18,953 nucleotides of DNA from Thermoleophilaceae bacterium. GTDB lineage: Bacteria > Actinomycetota > Thermoleophilia > Solirubrobacterales > Thermoleophilaceae. Position numbers and translations under genes: made by a program. Numbering within the stretch: position 1 is the first letter of the stretch; each line of letters starts with the position of its first letter. The stretch is from contig JACCSF010000122.1 of assembly GCA_013813135.1 (NCBI GenBank), forward strand, positions 1 through 18,953. Reading direction: 5' to 3'. A model generated the notes under the pieces. That model saw only the letters and a program-made list of their open reading frames with translations, did no database searches and had not been told where the DNA came from. Shown in pieces: positions 1 through 7,745 of the stretch.

Positions 1-243
1 CGCCATCTCCTCGGCCGCGCGCGCCTGAGGCGGCCGGCGCCCGCCGCCGCCGCTGAGCGCGGCGATCGCGCGCTCCAGCGGCACGCCGTCGTAGGGCTCG
101 AACGGCGCCGCCTCACCCCAGCCGACCGTGCCGTCGCTCGCCTCCAGGCGAAGCACCACCAGCTCGCGCGCACTGACCACGCCCCCCGCGGTCACGAACG
201 GCTCGCGGAAGGGGATGGAGAGCCGCAACAGGCTGCGCTTCAC
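1..243 (-). CDS. menC: o-succinylbenzoate synthase, N-terminal part (partial, runs off left edge)
   Basis: The reading frame starts at a GTG (243-241) and stays open for 81 codons to the window edge, so only the N-terminal capping region is seen. The product begins VKRSLLRLSIPFREPFVTAGG and continues with a GWGEAAPFEPYDG stretch, which is typical of the MenC branch of the enolase superfamily. The family dehydrates SHCHC to o-succinylbenzoate in menaquinone synthesis. The catalytic Lys and metal-binding Asp/Glu residues lie in the missing part. The GTG overlaps the menA TGA in a GTGA (240-243), so translation is probably coupled to menA. Residues 65-79 are rich in Gly, Arg, Pro and Ala. The identification rests on the N-terminus and on the menB-menA context; another enolase-superfamily member is the alternative. 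Confidence 0.85.
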   Translation of the reverse strand, partial: MKRSLLRLSIPFREPFVTAGGVVSARELVVLRLEASDGTVGWGEAAPFEPYDGVPLERAIAALSGGGGRRPPQARAAEEMA

Positions 244-1154
244 GACAGCAGCACGCCGGCGGAGAGCAGCAGGGAGAACACGGCCAGCAGGCGCCCGGTG
301 CCCCCCAGCGCACCGTTCAGCGCCGGCCCGTCGCTGCGAGAGGAGACGGTCTCGATCAGCGGCGGTGCCAGGGGCAGCGCCGCGAGCGTCAGCAGCAGCC
401 AGGTGCTCAGCCCACCCAGCGCCCAGGTTGCCGCCGGGGCGGCGAAGGCGAGGATCACCATTGCCGTGTACAGCAGCCGGGCGCGGTCGCGCCCGAGCTT
501 GACCGCGAGCGTGCGCTTGCCGGCGCGGCGGTCGGTGTCGATGTCGCGCACGTTGTTCACCACGAGGATCGCCGATGCGAGCAGCCCCACCGGCACGGAC
601 AGCGCGAAAGCCTCCCAGCGCAGCTCCTCCGCCTGCACGTAGTAGGACCCCACGACCGCAACGACCCCGAAGAAGACGAACACGAACAGCTCGCCCAGCC
701 CCTCGTAGCCGTAGGGGCGCGGACCGCCCGTGTACAGCACGCCGGCGAGGATGGAGGCCGCGCCGACCACGAGCAGTTCCCACCCTGCCACAGACGCCAG
801 GTAGAGCCCCGCCGCCACGGCGACCCCGAACGCCACGTACGTCCCGACCAGCACCCGCTTGGGCGGCATCAACCCCCCGGCGGTCACCCGCACCGGCCCG
901 AGGCGCTCCTCGGTGTCCGCCCCGCGGCGCGCGTCGGAGTAGTCGTTCGACAGGTTGGTGCCGACCTGGATGAACACACTGCCCAGCAGCGCGGCGATGA
1001 AGGGCAGCACGCCGAACTCGTCCTCCGTCGCGGCGAGCGAGGTGCCCACAAGCACCGGCGCCACGGCGGCGGGCAGGGTGCGCGGCCGCGCCGCGAGCAG
1101 CCACAGCCTGAGCGTGCCGCGCGGCGCCGCCGCTCGGCCGACCGCGCCGGTCAC
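240..1154 (-). CDS. menA: 1,4-dihydroxy-2-naphthoate polyprenyltransferase
   Basis: This 304-residue integral membrane protein belongs to the UbiA prenyltransferase superfamily. MenA attaches the polyprenyl chain to 1,4-dihydroxy-2-naphthoate, giving demethylmenaquinone at the cytoplasmic membrane. The first Asp-rich motif is NLSNDYSDARRGAD (residues 67-80), which binds Mg-diphosphate. The second is around NNVRDIDTD (200-208), followed by RRAGKRTLAVKLG. About eight to nine hydrophobic segments are visible between residue 28 and the C-terminus, and the length is normal for the family. The start is a GTG at 1154-1152 that overlaps the menB TGA as GTGA (1151-1154). The same arrangement is used at its own end with menC. 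The motif spacing and the men neighbours make MenA much more likely than another UbiA-family enzyme. Confidence 0.95.
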   Translation of the reverse strand: MTGAVGRAAAPRGTLRLWLLAARPRTLPAAVAPVLVGTSLAATEDEFGVLPFIAALLGSVFIQVGTNLSNDYSDARRGADTEERLGPVRVTAGGLMPPKRVLVGTYVAFGVAVAAGLYLASVAGWELLVVGAASILAGVLYTGGPRPYGYEGLGELFVFVFFGVVAVVGSYYVQAEELRWEAFALSVPVGLLASAILVVNNVRDIDTDRRAGKRTLAVKLGRDRARLLYTAMVILAFAAPAATWALGGLSTWLLLTLAALPLAPPLIETVSSRSDGPALNGALGGTGRLLAVFSLLLSAGVLLS

Positions 1155-2020
1155 GGCCGCTTCGGGAACTTCCCGAAGTCAGGCCGGCGCTTCTCGCGGT
1201 AGGCGTCCCGCCCCTCCTGCGCCTCCTCGCTGGCGTAGAAGAGCAGGTTGGCGTCGTGGGCGAGCTGCTGGATGCCGGCCAGGCCGTCCTCTGAGGCGTT
1301 GAAGCTCGCTTTGAGCAGCCGCAGCGCGAACGGCGACAGCTCGAGCATCTCGCGGCACCAGCGCACGGTCTCCTGCTCGAGCTCCTCGAGCGCGACGACC
1401 GCGTTCACGAGCCCCATGCCGAGTGCCTCCTCGGCGCTGTACTGGCGGCACAGGAACCAGATCTCCTTGGCCTTCTTCTGGCCGACCTGGGCGGCCAGCA
1501 GGCTGGCTCCGAAGCCGCCGTCGAAGCTGCCCACGCGCGGGCCGGTCTGCCCGAAGCGAGCGTTGTCGGCGGCGATCGTGAGGTCGCACACCACGTGCAG
1601 CACGTGCCCGCCGCCGATCGCGTAACCGGCGACCATCGCCACGATCGGCTTGGGCGTGCGGCGCATCTGCACCTGCAGGTCGGTCACGTGGAAGCGGCCC
1701 ACCGTCGAGCCGCCGGCCACGTACCCGGAGTCGCCGCGCACCTGCTGGTCGCCACCGGAGCAGAAGGCGAGCGGACCCTCGCCGGTCAGCACGATCACGC
1801 CGACCTCGGTGTCCTCGCGGGCGCGCTCGAGCGCCTCGGACAGCTCGATCAGGGTCTCGGGCCGGAAGGCGTTGCGCAGCTCGGGGCGGTCGATCGTGAC
1901 CTTCGCGATCCCCCCGGCCAGCTCGTAGCGGATGTCCTCGTACTCGCCGCCGCCCGGGCGCCAGTCGGCCGCCGGCCGGATCTCGCGCTGCGCCTGCTGC
2001 TCGGTCCAGGAGGTCGTCAT
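1151..2020 (-). CDS. menB: 1,4-dihydroxy-2-naphthoyl-CoA synthase, bicarbonate-dependent type
   Basis: This 289-residue crotonase-fold enzyme closes the ring of o-succinylbenzoyl-CoA to give 1,4-dihydroxy-2-naphthoyl-CoA. Visible MenB hallmarks are FCSGGDQQVRGD (87-97), AGYAIGGGHVLH (131-142), QTGPRVGSFDGG (158-169), QKKAKEIWFLCRQY (181-194) and a C-terminal RRPDFGKF (278-285). The Gly in QTG (160) is where type II enzymes such as the mycobacterial one carry Asp. Type I enzymes with Gly use bound bicarbonate as the catalytic base, so bicarbonate dependence is inferred. I chose ATG 2020-2018 because it gives the family length; the frame is open further upstream, but that would extend into the divergent gene. 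There is no clear Shine-Dalgarno, so a short or absent leader is possible. It is the first gene of the men operon. Confidence 0.96.
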   Translation of the reverse strand: MTTSWTEQQAQREIRPAADWRPGGGEYEDIRYELAGGIAKVTIDRPELRNAFRPETLIELSEALERAREDTEVGVIVLTGEGPLAFCSGGDQQVRGDSGYVAGGSTVGRFHVTDLQVQMRRTPKPIVAMVAGYAIGGGHVLHVVCDLTIAADNARFGQTGPRVGSFDGGFGASLLAAQVGQKKAKEIWFLCRQYSAEEALGMGLVNAVVALEELEQETVRWCREMLELSPFALRLLKASFNASEDGLAGIQQLAHDANLLFYASEEAQEGRDAYREKRRPDFGKFPKRP

Positions 2021-2060
2021 TTCGTCCGCAAACCATAGTTGGGCGGATACGCTGGAGGAC
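2021..2060. promoter_or_regulatory. Short divergent promoter region (menB / SnoaL-like gene)
   Basis: Only 40 bp separate the menB ATG from the GTG of the plus-strand gene, so promoters for both directions must lie here or extend into coding sequence. The only AT-rich spot is AACCATAGTT (2031-2040). It reads as a possible -10 in both directions: TATGGT on the minus strand (2037-2032) and CATAGT on the plus strand (2034-2039). I see no matching -35 at the right spacing for either. This is a position inference more than a motif call. Confidence 0.3.
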
Positions 2061-2522
2061 GTGAGTGACGCTGACGTGCGGCTGGTACTCGGAGTGTTCG
2101 ACGCGGTCAACCGGCGTGACATCGAGGCGGTGCTCGGCGCCTACTCGCCGGATGCGCAGATGGTGACGCTGACGTCGGCGTTCCTGCAGGGACGGGGGTA
2201 CGAGGGACACGACGGCATCAGGGACTACTTCTCCAGCATGGCCGACGTGTGGCAGGACCTCACGCTGTCGCCCGAGGAGGCAACCGACCTCGACGGCCAC
2301 GTCCTGGTCCGCGGTCATTGGCGTTCGCGCGGGAGGGGCAGCGGCGCCGAGGTGGACGCCCCGGCGGCGTGGCTGTTCACCGTTGAGAGCGGACAGATCT
2401 CGAACTCACGGGCCTTTCGCGACGTGGACGAGGCGCTGGCGGCGCTGGCCGCCGGCCACCCGGCGGAGGAGGACTCCCGGCCCGGGCCAACCCTTCCGTC
2501 CCATCCGCCGACGACCAGCTGA
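2061..2522 (+). CDS. SnoaL/NTF2-like domain protein of unknown substrate
   Basis: This 153-residue protein looks like the NTF2/SnoaL-like superfamily. It opens with a helix (VRLVLGVFDAVNRRD) followed by VLGAYSPDAQMVT, GYEGHDGIRDYFSSM and a series of beta-strands ending WLFTVESGQISNSRAF. That order is typical of the cone-shaped alpha+beta fold used for small-ligand pockets, isomerases and polyketide cyclases. I cannot name a ligand. The C-terminal 25 residues are a Pro/Ser/Thr-rich tail unlikely to be folded. The start is taken as GTG 2061, just after GGAGG (2054-2058), although the 2-nt spacing is unusually short; GTG 2076 is in frame too. The gene ends 59 bp before the carbonic anhydrase and could be the first member of the long plus-strand run. 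Confidence 0.75.
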   Translation: MSDADVRLVLGVFDAVNRRDIEAVLGAYSPDAQMVTLTSAFLQGRGYEGHDGIRDYFSSMADVWQDLTLSPEEATDLDGHVLVRGHWRSRGRGSGAEVDAPAAWLFTVESGQISNSRAFRDVDEALAALAAGHPAEEDSRPGPTLPSHPPTTS

Positions 2523-2567
2523 ACCCGCAGACGGACGACCACGAAGCGAGCGGAATGCCAGTTGTGC

Positions 2568-2575
2568 AAGGAGGG
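2568..2575 (+). promoter_or_regulatory. Ribosome binding site that fixes the carbonic anhydrase start
   Basis: AAGGAGGG lies 6 nt before ATG 2582. This near-perfect Shine-Dalgarno selects that ATG over the in-frame ATG at 2555, which would add nine residues not expected from related proteins. Confidence 0.8.
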
Positions 2576-2581
2576 AGAGAT

Positions 2582-3073
2582 ATGAGCATCACCGACGACG
2601 TGCTCCGCCACAACGAGCGGTACGCGGCCGAGTTCAGCAAGGGCGACCTGCCGAAGCGCCCGGGAAAGAAGCTGGCGGTGGTGGCGTGCATGGACGCCAG
2701 GCTCGATGTCCACAAGATTCTCGGACTGGACGAGGGGGACGCCCACGTGATCCGCAACGCGGGCGGCGTCGTGGCTGATGACGAGATCCGCTCGCTCGCG
2801 ATCTCCCAGCGCCTGCTGGCCACCGAGGAGATCATCCTCATCCGCCACACCGATTGCGGAATGCTGGCCTTCGACGACGACGACTTCCGGCGCCGGATCC
2901 AAGAGGAGACAGGGATTGAGCCGGAGTGGCCGGCCATCGGCTTCAACGACCTCGACGAAGAATTGCGCCGATCAATCGCCCGCATCGAAGCGACCCCGTT
3001 CATTCCCAGGAGGGAAAGCGTGCGCGCGTTCGTCTACGAGGTGGAGAGCGGCAGGCTTCGCGAGGTGACCTGA
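2582..3073 (+). CDS. canA: Small beta-class carbonic anhydrase
   Basis: This 163-residue enzyme interconverts CO2 and bicarbonate in the cytoplasm. The zinc ligands and catalytic dyad are visible: CMDAR (Cys36, Asp38, Arg40) and HTDCG (His89, Cys92). The segments EGDAHVIRNAGGVV and DDEIRSLAISQRLL between them are the usual dimer-core elements. The length and motif wording resemble the mycobacterial small beta-carbonic anhydrase Rv1284 (recalled, not searched). Nothing is missing or truncated. A strong Shine-Dalgarno supports the ATG. The gene ends 50 bp before the earliest phosphoketolase start and lies in the same direction as the acetyl-CoA carboxylase genes, which need bicarbonate. A metabolic link is plausible but inferred from position. 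Confidence 0.95.
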   Translation: MSITDDVLRHNERYAAEFSKGDLPKRPGKKLAVVACMDARLDVHKILGLDEGDAHVIRNAGGVVADDEIRSLAISQRLLATEEIILIRHTDCGMLAFDDDDFRRRIQEETGIEPEWPAIGFNDLDEELRRSIARIEATPFIPRRESVRAFVYEVESGRLREVT

Positions 3074-3097
3074 CCGGCCCCGGACCCGACCGCCCGA

Positions 3098-3117
3098 CGC
3101 GGCGGGCTTGCGCCGCG
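3098..3117 (+). other. GC-rich hairpin between carbonic anhydrase and phosphoketolase
   Basis: CGCGGCG (3098-3104) and CGCCGCG (3111-3117) form a perfect 7-bp stem around a GGCTTG loop. No T-tract follows, so it is not a convincing intrinsic terminator. It could attenuate, act as an RNA-processing site, or be chance in GC-rich DNA. Confidence 0.4.
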
Positions 3118-3123
3118 TGACCG

Positions 3124-5610
3124 ATGACGTTAGGTTCCGGGGCGTTAATTTCGCCGGAAGCCTGCGAGCGGGAGGCACACCTTTTGGCCACCGGAGCCGC
3201 GTCATCTGACCTCATCGAGAGCCTGCGCCTGTATCGACGGGCCACGAACTACGTCGCCGCGGCGATGATCTACCTGCAGGACAACCACCTCCTCGAGGAG
3301 CCGCTTCGACACGAGCACATCAAGCCCAGGTTGCTCGGCCACTGGGGCACAGTGCCGGGCATCAACTTGATGTACGCGGGATTGAACCGGCTCATCCTCG
3401 AGACCGAGGCGAGCATCCTGCTGCTCACCGGCCCGGGGCACGGGGCCCCCGCGAATCTCGCGAACCTCTGGGTCGACGGCTGCCTCGAGGACGTGAAGCC
3501 TGAGCTGAGCCGCGACGGTGAAGGCCTCGGGCGGTTGGTCCGCAGCTTCTCGTGGCCGGGAGGGTTCCCGAGCCACCTTGCTCCGATCGTGCCCGGCACC
3601 ATCCACGAGGGGGGCGAGCTCGGTTACGCGCTTGCCACGGCTTTCGGGGCGGCCCTGGACAACCCGGATCTGATTGTGGCCTGCATCATCGGCGACGGCG
3701 AGGCCGAGACCGGTCCGACCGCGGGAGCCTGGCATTCCAACAAGTTCCTCGACCCCGCGACATCCGGGGCGGTCCTCCCGATTCTCCACGTGAACGGCTT
3801 CAAGATCGCCAACCCGACGATCTACAAGGCGATGAGCGACGAGGAGCTCACGAAGCTGTTCGAGGGCTTCGGATGGCACCCGCTGATCGTGCAGGGGGCG
3901 GACCTCGACGCGGACCTGGCGGGCGCGCTCGACACAGCTCACGGCGAGATCCGTGAGCTTCAGGCGGCCTGCCGCGAGGGTCGTCGCCCGGACCGGCCGA
4001 TCTGGCCGATGATCGTGGTGCGCTCGCTGAAGGGCTGGACGGGTGTCAAGGAGCTCGACGGCCTCCGGGTCGAGGGCACCGCCAGGGCACACCAGGTGCC
4101 GGCAATGGCGGCAAGAACCGACCCCGGCCACCTCCAGGCGCTCGAGGATTGGCTGCGCTCCTACCGACCGGAGGAGTTGTTCGACGAGCGGGGGGCCCCG
4201 GTACCCGAGGTCCTCGAGGCCTGCCCGAGCGGCGACCTGCGGATGGGCGCGAACCCTCACGTCAACGGTGGAAAGCTGAGAAAGCCGCTGAATCTTCCCG
4301 ACCTCGAAACCCACGCGGTCGAGGTCACCGACGCCAAGGCGGAGAGCGCGAGCGCGCTCGAGCAGCTCGGTCGCTACATGGCAGACATCTTCCGGATGAA
4401 CGAGGAGGAGGCGAACTTCCGCATCGTCTGTCCAGACGAGGTCGCCTCGAACAAGCTCGGGGCGGTCTTCGAGGCCACCGACCACGCCTTCACCTGGCCG
4501 CTCGACCCGGAGATCGACCCGGGGAACTCCTGGGACGGACGGGTGATGGAGGTGCTGTCCGAGCACAACTGCCAGGGCTGGCTGCAGGGCTACGTGCTGA
4601 CCGGCCGACACGGGATCTTCCCATGCTACGAGGCCTTCATTCCGATCGTGGACGGGATGGTCAACCAGTACGGCAAGTTCCTCAAGATGTCTCGGGACGA
4701 GGCGCCTTGGCGCGACCCGGTGCCGTCGCTCAACTACCTGCTGACCTCCGTGGGCTGGCGTCAGGATCACAACGGCTACTCGCATCAGGTGCCCGGCTTC
4801 ATCAACTCGATGCTGAACCGCAAGTCCGACTTCGCCCGGATCTACCTGCCGCCCGACAGCAACACGCTGCTCGCGACGATGGAGACGTGCTTCGAGTCCA
4901 CGAACCGCATCAACCTGGTGATCGCCAACAAGCACCCCATGCAGCAATGGCTGTCGCTGGACGAAGCCCGCGAGAACGTGCAGCGTGGCGCCTCGGTGTT
5001 CGAGTTCGCGAGCAACGACGATGACGGCGAGCCCGACATCGTCCTCGCCGCCTCTGGATCCATCCCTGCGATGGAGTTGCTCGCCGCCAGCGAACTGCTC
5101 CGCGAGGGCGTGCCCGACCTGAAGCTGCGCTTCGTGTGCGTTACCAACCTGTTCGCCTTGGCGCTCCCCGACGCGCACCCCGACGGCATGCCGCAGAAGG
5201 ACTTCGCCGAGCTGTTCACCGCAGATCGGCCGGTGATCTTCAACTTCCATGGCTATCCGTCCGCGGTGCACCAGCTGATACATCGGCGCCCACGGCAGGA
5301 GCGCTTCCATGTCAGGGGCTACGCAGAGGAGGGTACGACCACGACCCCCTTCAACCTGCTCGCCATGAACGGCGTCGACCGCTATCAGCTTGCCATCGAG
5401 GCGCTGAGCCGCGTGGACACCGGTGTTGCCGAGACGGTGAAGGGCATGTCCGGTGAGTTCGCCGTCCGCTCGATCACGCACGCGTCGGATGTGATCGAAG
5501 AGTGCAGGGCGAAGCTGGACGAGTACCGCGCCTACGTCCGCGAGGAGGGCAACGACCCGCCCGAGTTCACGGATTGGGCCTGGTCGCTCGACGGACGCAG
5601 CGCGTCCTGA
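3124..5610 (+). CDS. xfp: Phosphoketolase (xylulose-5-P / fructose-6-P)
   Basis: This is a full-length ThDP-dependent phosphoketolase (828 residues from ATG 3124, or 808 from TTG 3184). The family splits xylulose-5-P, and often fructose-6-P, with phosphate to acetyl-phosphate plus glyceraldehyde-3-P or erythrose-4-P. Family signatures are HIKPRLLGHWGT (65-76), PGHGAPANLANLW (104-116), PSHLAP (149-154), HEGGELGYAL (161-170) and the ThDP motif GDGEAETGPTAGAWHSNKF (190-208). Near-invariant residues include His73, His106, His151, His323, Glu480 (LSEH), His549 and His554 (QDHNGYSH). The wording CQGWLQGYVLTGRHG resembles the mycobacterial/cyanobacterial branch more than the bifidobacterial one. Its stop is contiguous with or overlaps pta, so acetyl-phosphate is probably passed straight to Pta. 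No acetate kinase gene is present. The second start is supported by a ribosome site at 3170. Confidence 0.96.
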   Translation: MTLGSGALISPEACEREAHLLATGAASSDLIESLRLYRRATNYVAAAMIYLQDNHLLEEPLRHEHIKPRLLGHWGTVPGINLMYAGLNRLILETEASILLLTGPGHGAPANLANLWVDGCLEDVKPELSRDGEGLGRLVRSFSWPGGFPSHLAPIVPGTIHEGGELGYALATAFGAALDNPDLIVACIIGDGEAETGPTAGAWHSNKFLDPATSGAVLPILHVNGFKIANPTIYKAMSDEELTKLFEGFGWHPLIVQGADLDADLAGALDTAHGEIRELQAACREGRRPDRPIWPMIVVRSLKGWTGVKELDGLRVEGTARAHQVPAMAARTDPGHLQALEDWLRSYRPEELFDERGAPVPEVLEACPSGDLRMGANPHVNGGKLRKPLNLPDLETHAVEVTDAKAESASALEQLGRYMADIFRMNEEEANFRIVCPDEVASNKLGAVFEATDHAFTWPLDPEIDPGNSWDGRVMEVLSEHNCQGWLQGYVLTGRHGIFPCYEAFIPIVDGMVNQYGKFLKMSRDEAPWRDPVPSLNYLLTSVGWRQDHNGYSHQVPGFINSMLNRKSDFARIYLPPDSNTLLATMETCFESTNRINLVIANKHPMQQWLSLDEARENVQRGASVFEFASNDDDGEPDIVLAASGSIPAMELLAASELLREGVPDLKLRFVCVTNLFALALPDAHPDGMPQKDFAELFTADRPVIFNFHGYPSAVHQLIHRRPRQERFHVRGYAEEGTTTTPFNLLAMNGVDRYQLAIEALSRVDTGVAETVKGMSGEFAVRSITHASDVIEECRAKLDEYRAYVREEGNDPPEFTDWAWSLDGRSAS
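3170..3175 (+). promoter_or_regulatory. Candidate ribosome binding site for a TTG start of phosphoketolase
   Basis: GGGAGG sits 8 nt before an in-frame TTG at 3184-3186. The upstream ATG at 3124 has no Shine-Dalgarno. An AT-rich GTTAATTT (3144-3151) lies just upstream and could be part of an internal promoter, though no -35 is evident. Confidence 0.5.
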
Positions 5611-7685
5611 GCCCGAGCCTCTACGTCACGGCGATCGAGCCGCATAGCGGCAAGTCGGTCGTTGCCCTGGGGCTCATGGAGATCCTCTCCACGCGGGTGC
5701 AACGGGTGGGCTTCTACCGCCCGATCGTCGCCTCGAGCAGCCAGGCGGACCCGCAGATCGAGCTGATTCGCCGGCGCTACCGGCTCGAGACCGACTACGA
5801 CGAGATGCATGGCCTCTCCGACGAAGAGGGCCAGGCCGCGATCGCCAGCGGCATCTTCGACCAGGTGGAGAAGCGGGTGGTGAGCACGTTTCGAGCGCTC
5901 GATCAGCGCTGTGACGTGGTCGTCTGCGAGGGCACCGACTTCGCGGGGTCGACGCCGGCGCTCGACTTCGACCTCAACGCCGGACTGGCGAGCCTGCTCG
6001 ACACCCCGGTGCTGGTGGTGGTCACCGGCGACGAGACACGCGAGATCGTCAAGTCCGCTCGTGTCGCCCACCAGTCGCTCGAGCGCAAGGGCTGCACGCT
6101 CTTCGGGGTGATCGCCAACCGTGTCACGCCGGCCCTCGTTGACGAGGTGGCCGCGGCGCTTGCAGCCCGCTTCGGGGAGCGGCCCGTGTATGTCCTCCCC
6201 GAGCAGCCGGAACTGGCCCGGCTCACGATGGACGACGTGGCCGCGGCGGTGGGAGCACGGACGGATGGCGGCGCGGCCGACGGCCTTCACCGCGAGGTGC
6301 GCGATGTGGTCGTGGCTGCGATGAGCGTCGAGCATTTCATCGAGGGTCTCGTGGAAGGAGCGCTGGTGATCGTGTCGGGCGACCGGCCGGACATAGTGAT
6401 GACGAGCGTCGCCGCGACGGCCTCCGCGGAGCTTCCGGCGGTGGCGGGGATCGTGCTCACCGGTGGCTATGAGATCGCCCCGGCGCTGCGGCGCCTTGCG
6501 GAGGACGCGCCGTTCCCGGTGTTGGAGGCGTCCGGCGACACCTATCACGTGGCCAACGCCGTCAACTCGCTTCGACCCGTGCTGGCACCCGACAACGAAC
6601 GCAGGATCGCCACGGCGCTCGGCCTGTTCCAGTCTCGCGTGGACGCTTCCGAGATCGAGCGGCACATCGCGCTCGAGCGCCCGGCCCGGATGACTCCGCT
6701 GATGTTCGAGTACGAGCTCATTGAGCGGGCCAAGGAGAGCCGGCAGCACATCGTCCTGCCGGAGGGGAACGACGAGCGCGTCCTGCGCGCCGCGGAGATC
6801 TTGCAGCGGCGAGGGGTCGTGGAGCTCACGCTGCTGGGACGGGCGGCCGAGGTGCGGACGCGCAGCGCGGCGCTCGGGCTCGACCTGGCCGACGCCGTGG
6901 TGATCGACCCACTCGACTCACCGCTGCGAACCGAGTACGCACACGCCTACTACGAGCTGCGCCGGCACAAGGGGATCACGGAGGAGGCCGCCTTCGACAT
7001 GCTGGGGGACGTGAGCTACTTCGGCACGATGATGGTTCACCGCCAGGCCGTCGACGGCATGGTCTCGGGTGCGGCGCACACCACCGGCGACACGATTCGG
7101 CCGGCGCTCGAGATCGTCCGCGCCGTCGAAGGGGTCTCGGTCGTATCGAGCGTATTCCTGATGTGCCTTGCGGACCGGGTGGTGGTGTACGGCGACTGTG
7201 CCGTCAACCCCCAGCCGACCGTCGAACAGCTAGCCGACATCGCCATCAGCTCCGCCGCGACGGCGGAGACCTTCGGCGTCGAGCCACGGGTGGCGATGCT
7301 CTCCTACTCGACCGGCGACTCCGGCAGAGGGGAGCGCGTCGAGGCGGTGCGGCTGGCCACCGAGCTCGTGCGCGAGCGGCGCCCCGACCTGAAGGTGGAC
7401 GGGCCGATTCAATACGACGCCGCGGTCGACGCCGCCGTGGCCAAGCTCAAGCTGCCGGCGAGCGAGGTGGCGGGCCGGGCCACCGTGTTCATTTTCCCGG
7501 ATCTGGACACGGGCAACATCGCATACAAGGCGGTTCAGCGTTCGGCGAACGCGGTTGCCATCGGGCCGGTGCTGCAGGGGCTGCGGCGACCCGTGAACGA
7601 CCTCAGTCGCGGCTGCACGGTTGCCGACGTCGTCAACACGGTGGCCATCACGGCGATCCAGGCGCACTACGCCGAGGCCGGTTGA
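5607..7685 (+). CDS. pta: Phosphate acetyltransferase, long form (BioD-like + DRTGG + PTA)
   Basis: Pta converts acetyl-phosphate and CoA to acetyl-CoA and phosphate, reversibly, in the cytoplasm. With a CTG start at 5607 the product is 692 residues. Residues 1-220 are a BioD-like P-loop domain (EPHSGKS, 11-17), about 225-340 a DRTGG-type regulatory domain, and about 365-690 the catalytic domain. The catalytic part has GDCAVNPQPTVEQLADIA (529-546), YSTGDSG (567-573) and FPDLDTGNIAYK. The frame has no ATG, GTG or TTG near the conserved N-terminus. The CTG shares a CTGA with the xfp stop (5607-5610), which would couple translation. In-frame TTG 5574 or GTG 5502, inside xfp, are alternatives that would add 11 or 35 non-conserved residues. 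The function is firm; the start is not. Confidence 0.95.
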   Translation: MSPSLYVTAIEPHSGKSVVALGLMEILSTRVQRVGFYRPIVASSSQADPQIELIRRRYRLETDYDEMHGLSDEEGQAAIASGIFDQVEKRVVSTFRALDQRCDVVVCEGTDFAGSTPALDFDLNAGLASLLDTPVLVVVTGDETREIVKSARVAHQSLERKGCTLFGVIANRVTPALVDEVAAALAARFGERPVYVLPEQPELARLTMDDVAAAVGARTDGGAADGLHREVRDVVVAAMSVEHFIEGLVEGALVIVSGDRPDIVMTSVAATASAELPAVAGIVLTGGYEIAPALRRLAEDAPFPVLEASGDTYHVANAVNSLRPVLAPDNERRIATALGLFQSRVDASEIERHIALERPARMTPLMFEYELIERAKESRQHIVLPEGNDERVLRAAEILQRRGVVELTLLGRAAEVRTRSAALGLDLADAVVIDPLDSPLRTEYAHAYYELRRHKGITEEAAFDMLGDVSYFGTMMVHRQAVDGMVSGAAHTTGDTIRPALEIVRAVEGVSVVSSVFLMCLADRVVVYGDCAVNPQPTVEQLADIAISSAATAETFGVEPRVAMLSYSTGDSGRGERVEAVRLATELVRERRPDLKVDGPIQYDAAVDAAVAKLKLPASEVAGRATVFIFPDLDTGNIAYKAVQRSANAVAIGPVLQGLRRPVNDLSRGCTVADVVNTVAITAIQAHYAEAG

Positions 7686-7698
7686 CGCCGTGGTCTTC

Positions 7699-7704
7699 TT
7701 GACA
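7699..7704 (+). promoter_or_regulatory. Possible -35 element upstream of the TPR-acc genes
   Basis: A perfect TTGACA lies in the 60-bp gap between pta and the TPR gene. The region 16-18 nt downstream (TCTTGCC) is a poor -10, so an internal promoter is possible but weakly supported. No terminator is visible in the gap. Confidence 0.25.
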
Positions 7705-7745
7705 GACAATCGCGTCTTGCTCTTGCCACCCCTCACCGAGGTTCT

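Noticed and set aside
3098..3117. Intrinsic terminator after the carbonic anhydrase gene
   Set aside because: The 7-bp GC stem is real but is not followed by a T-tract, so I list it only as a hairpin.
3202..5481. 759-residue open frame on the minus strand opposite xfp
   Set aside because: It is rich in Arg, His, Val and Gly with no recognisable motif and lies fully opposite a strongly conserved phosphoketolase. Long antisense frames are common in high-GC coding DNA.
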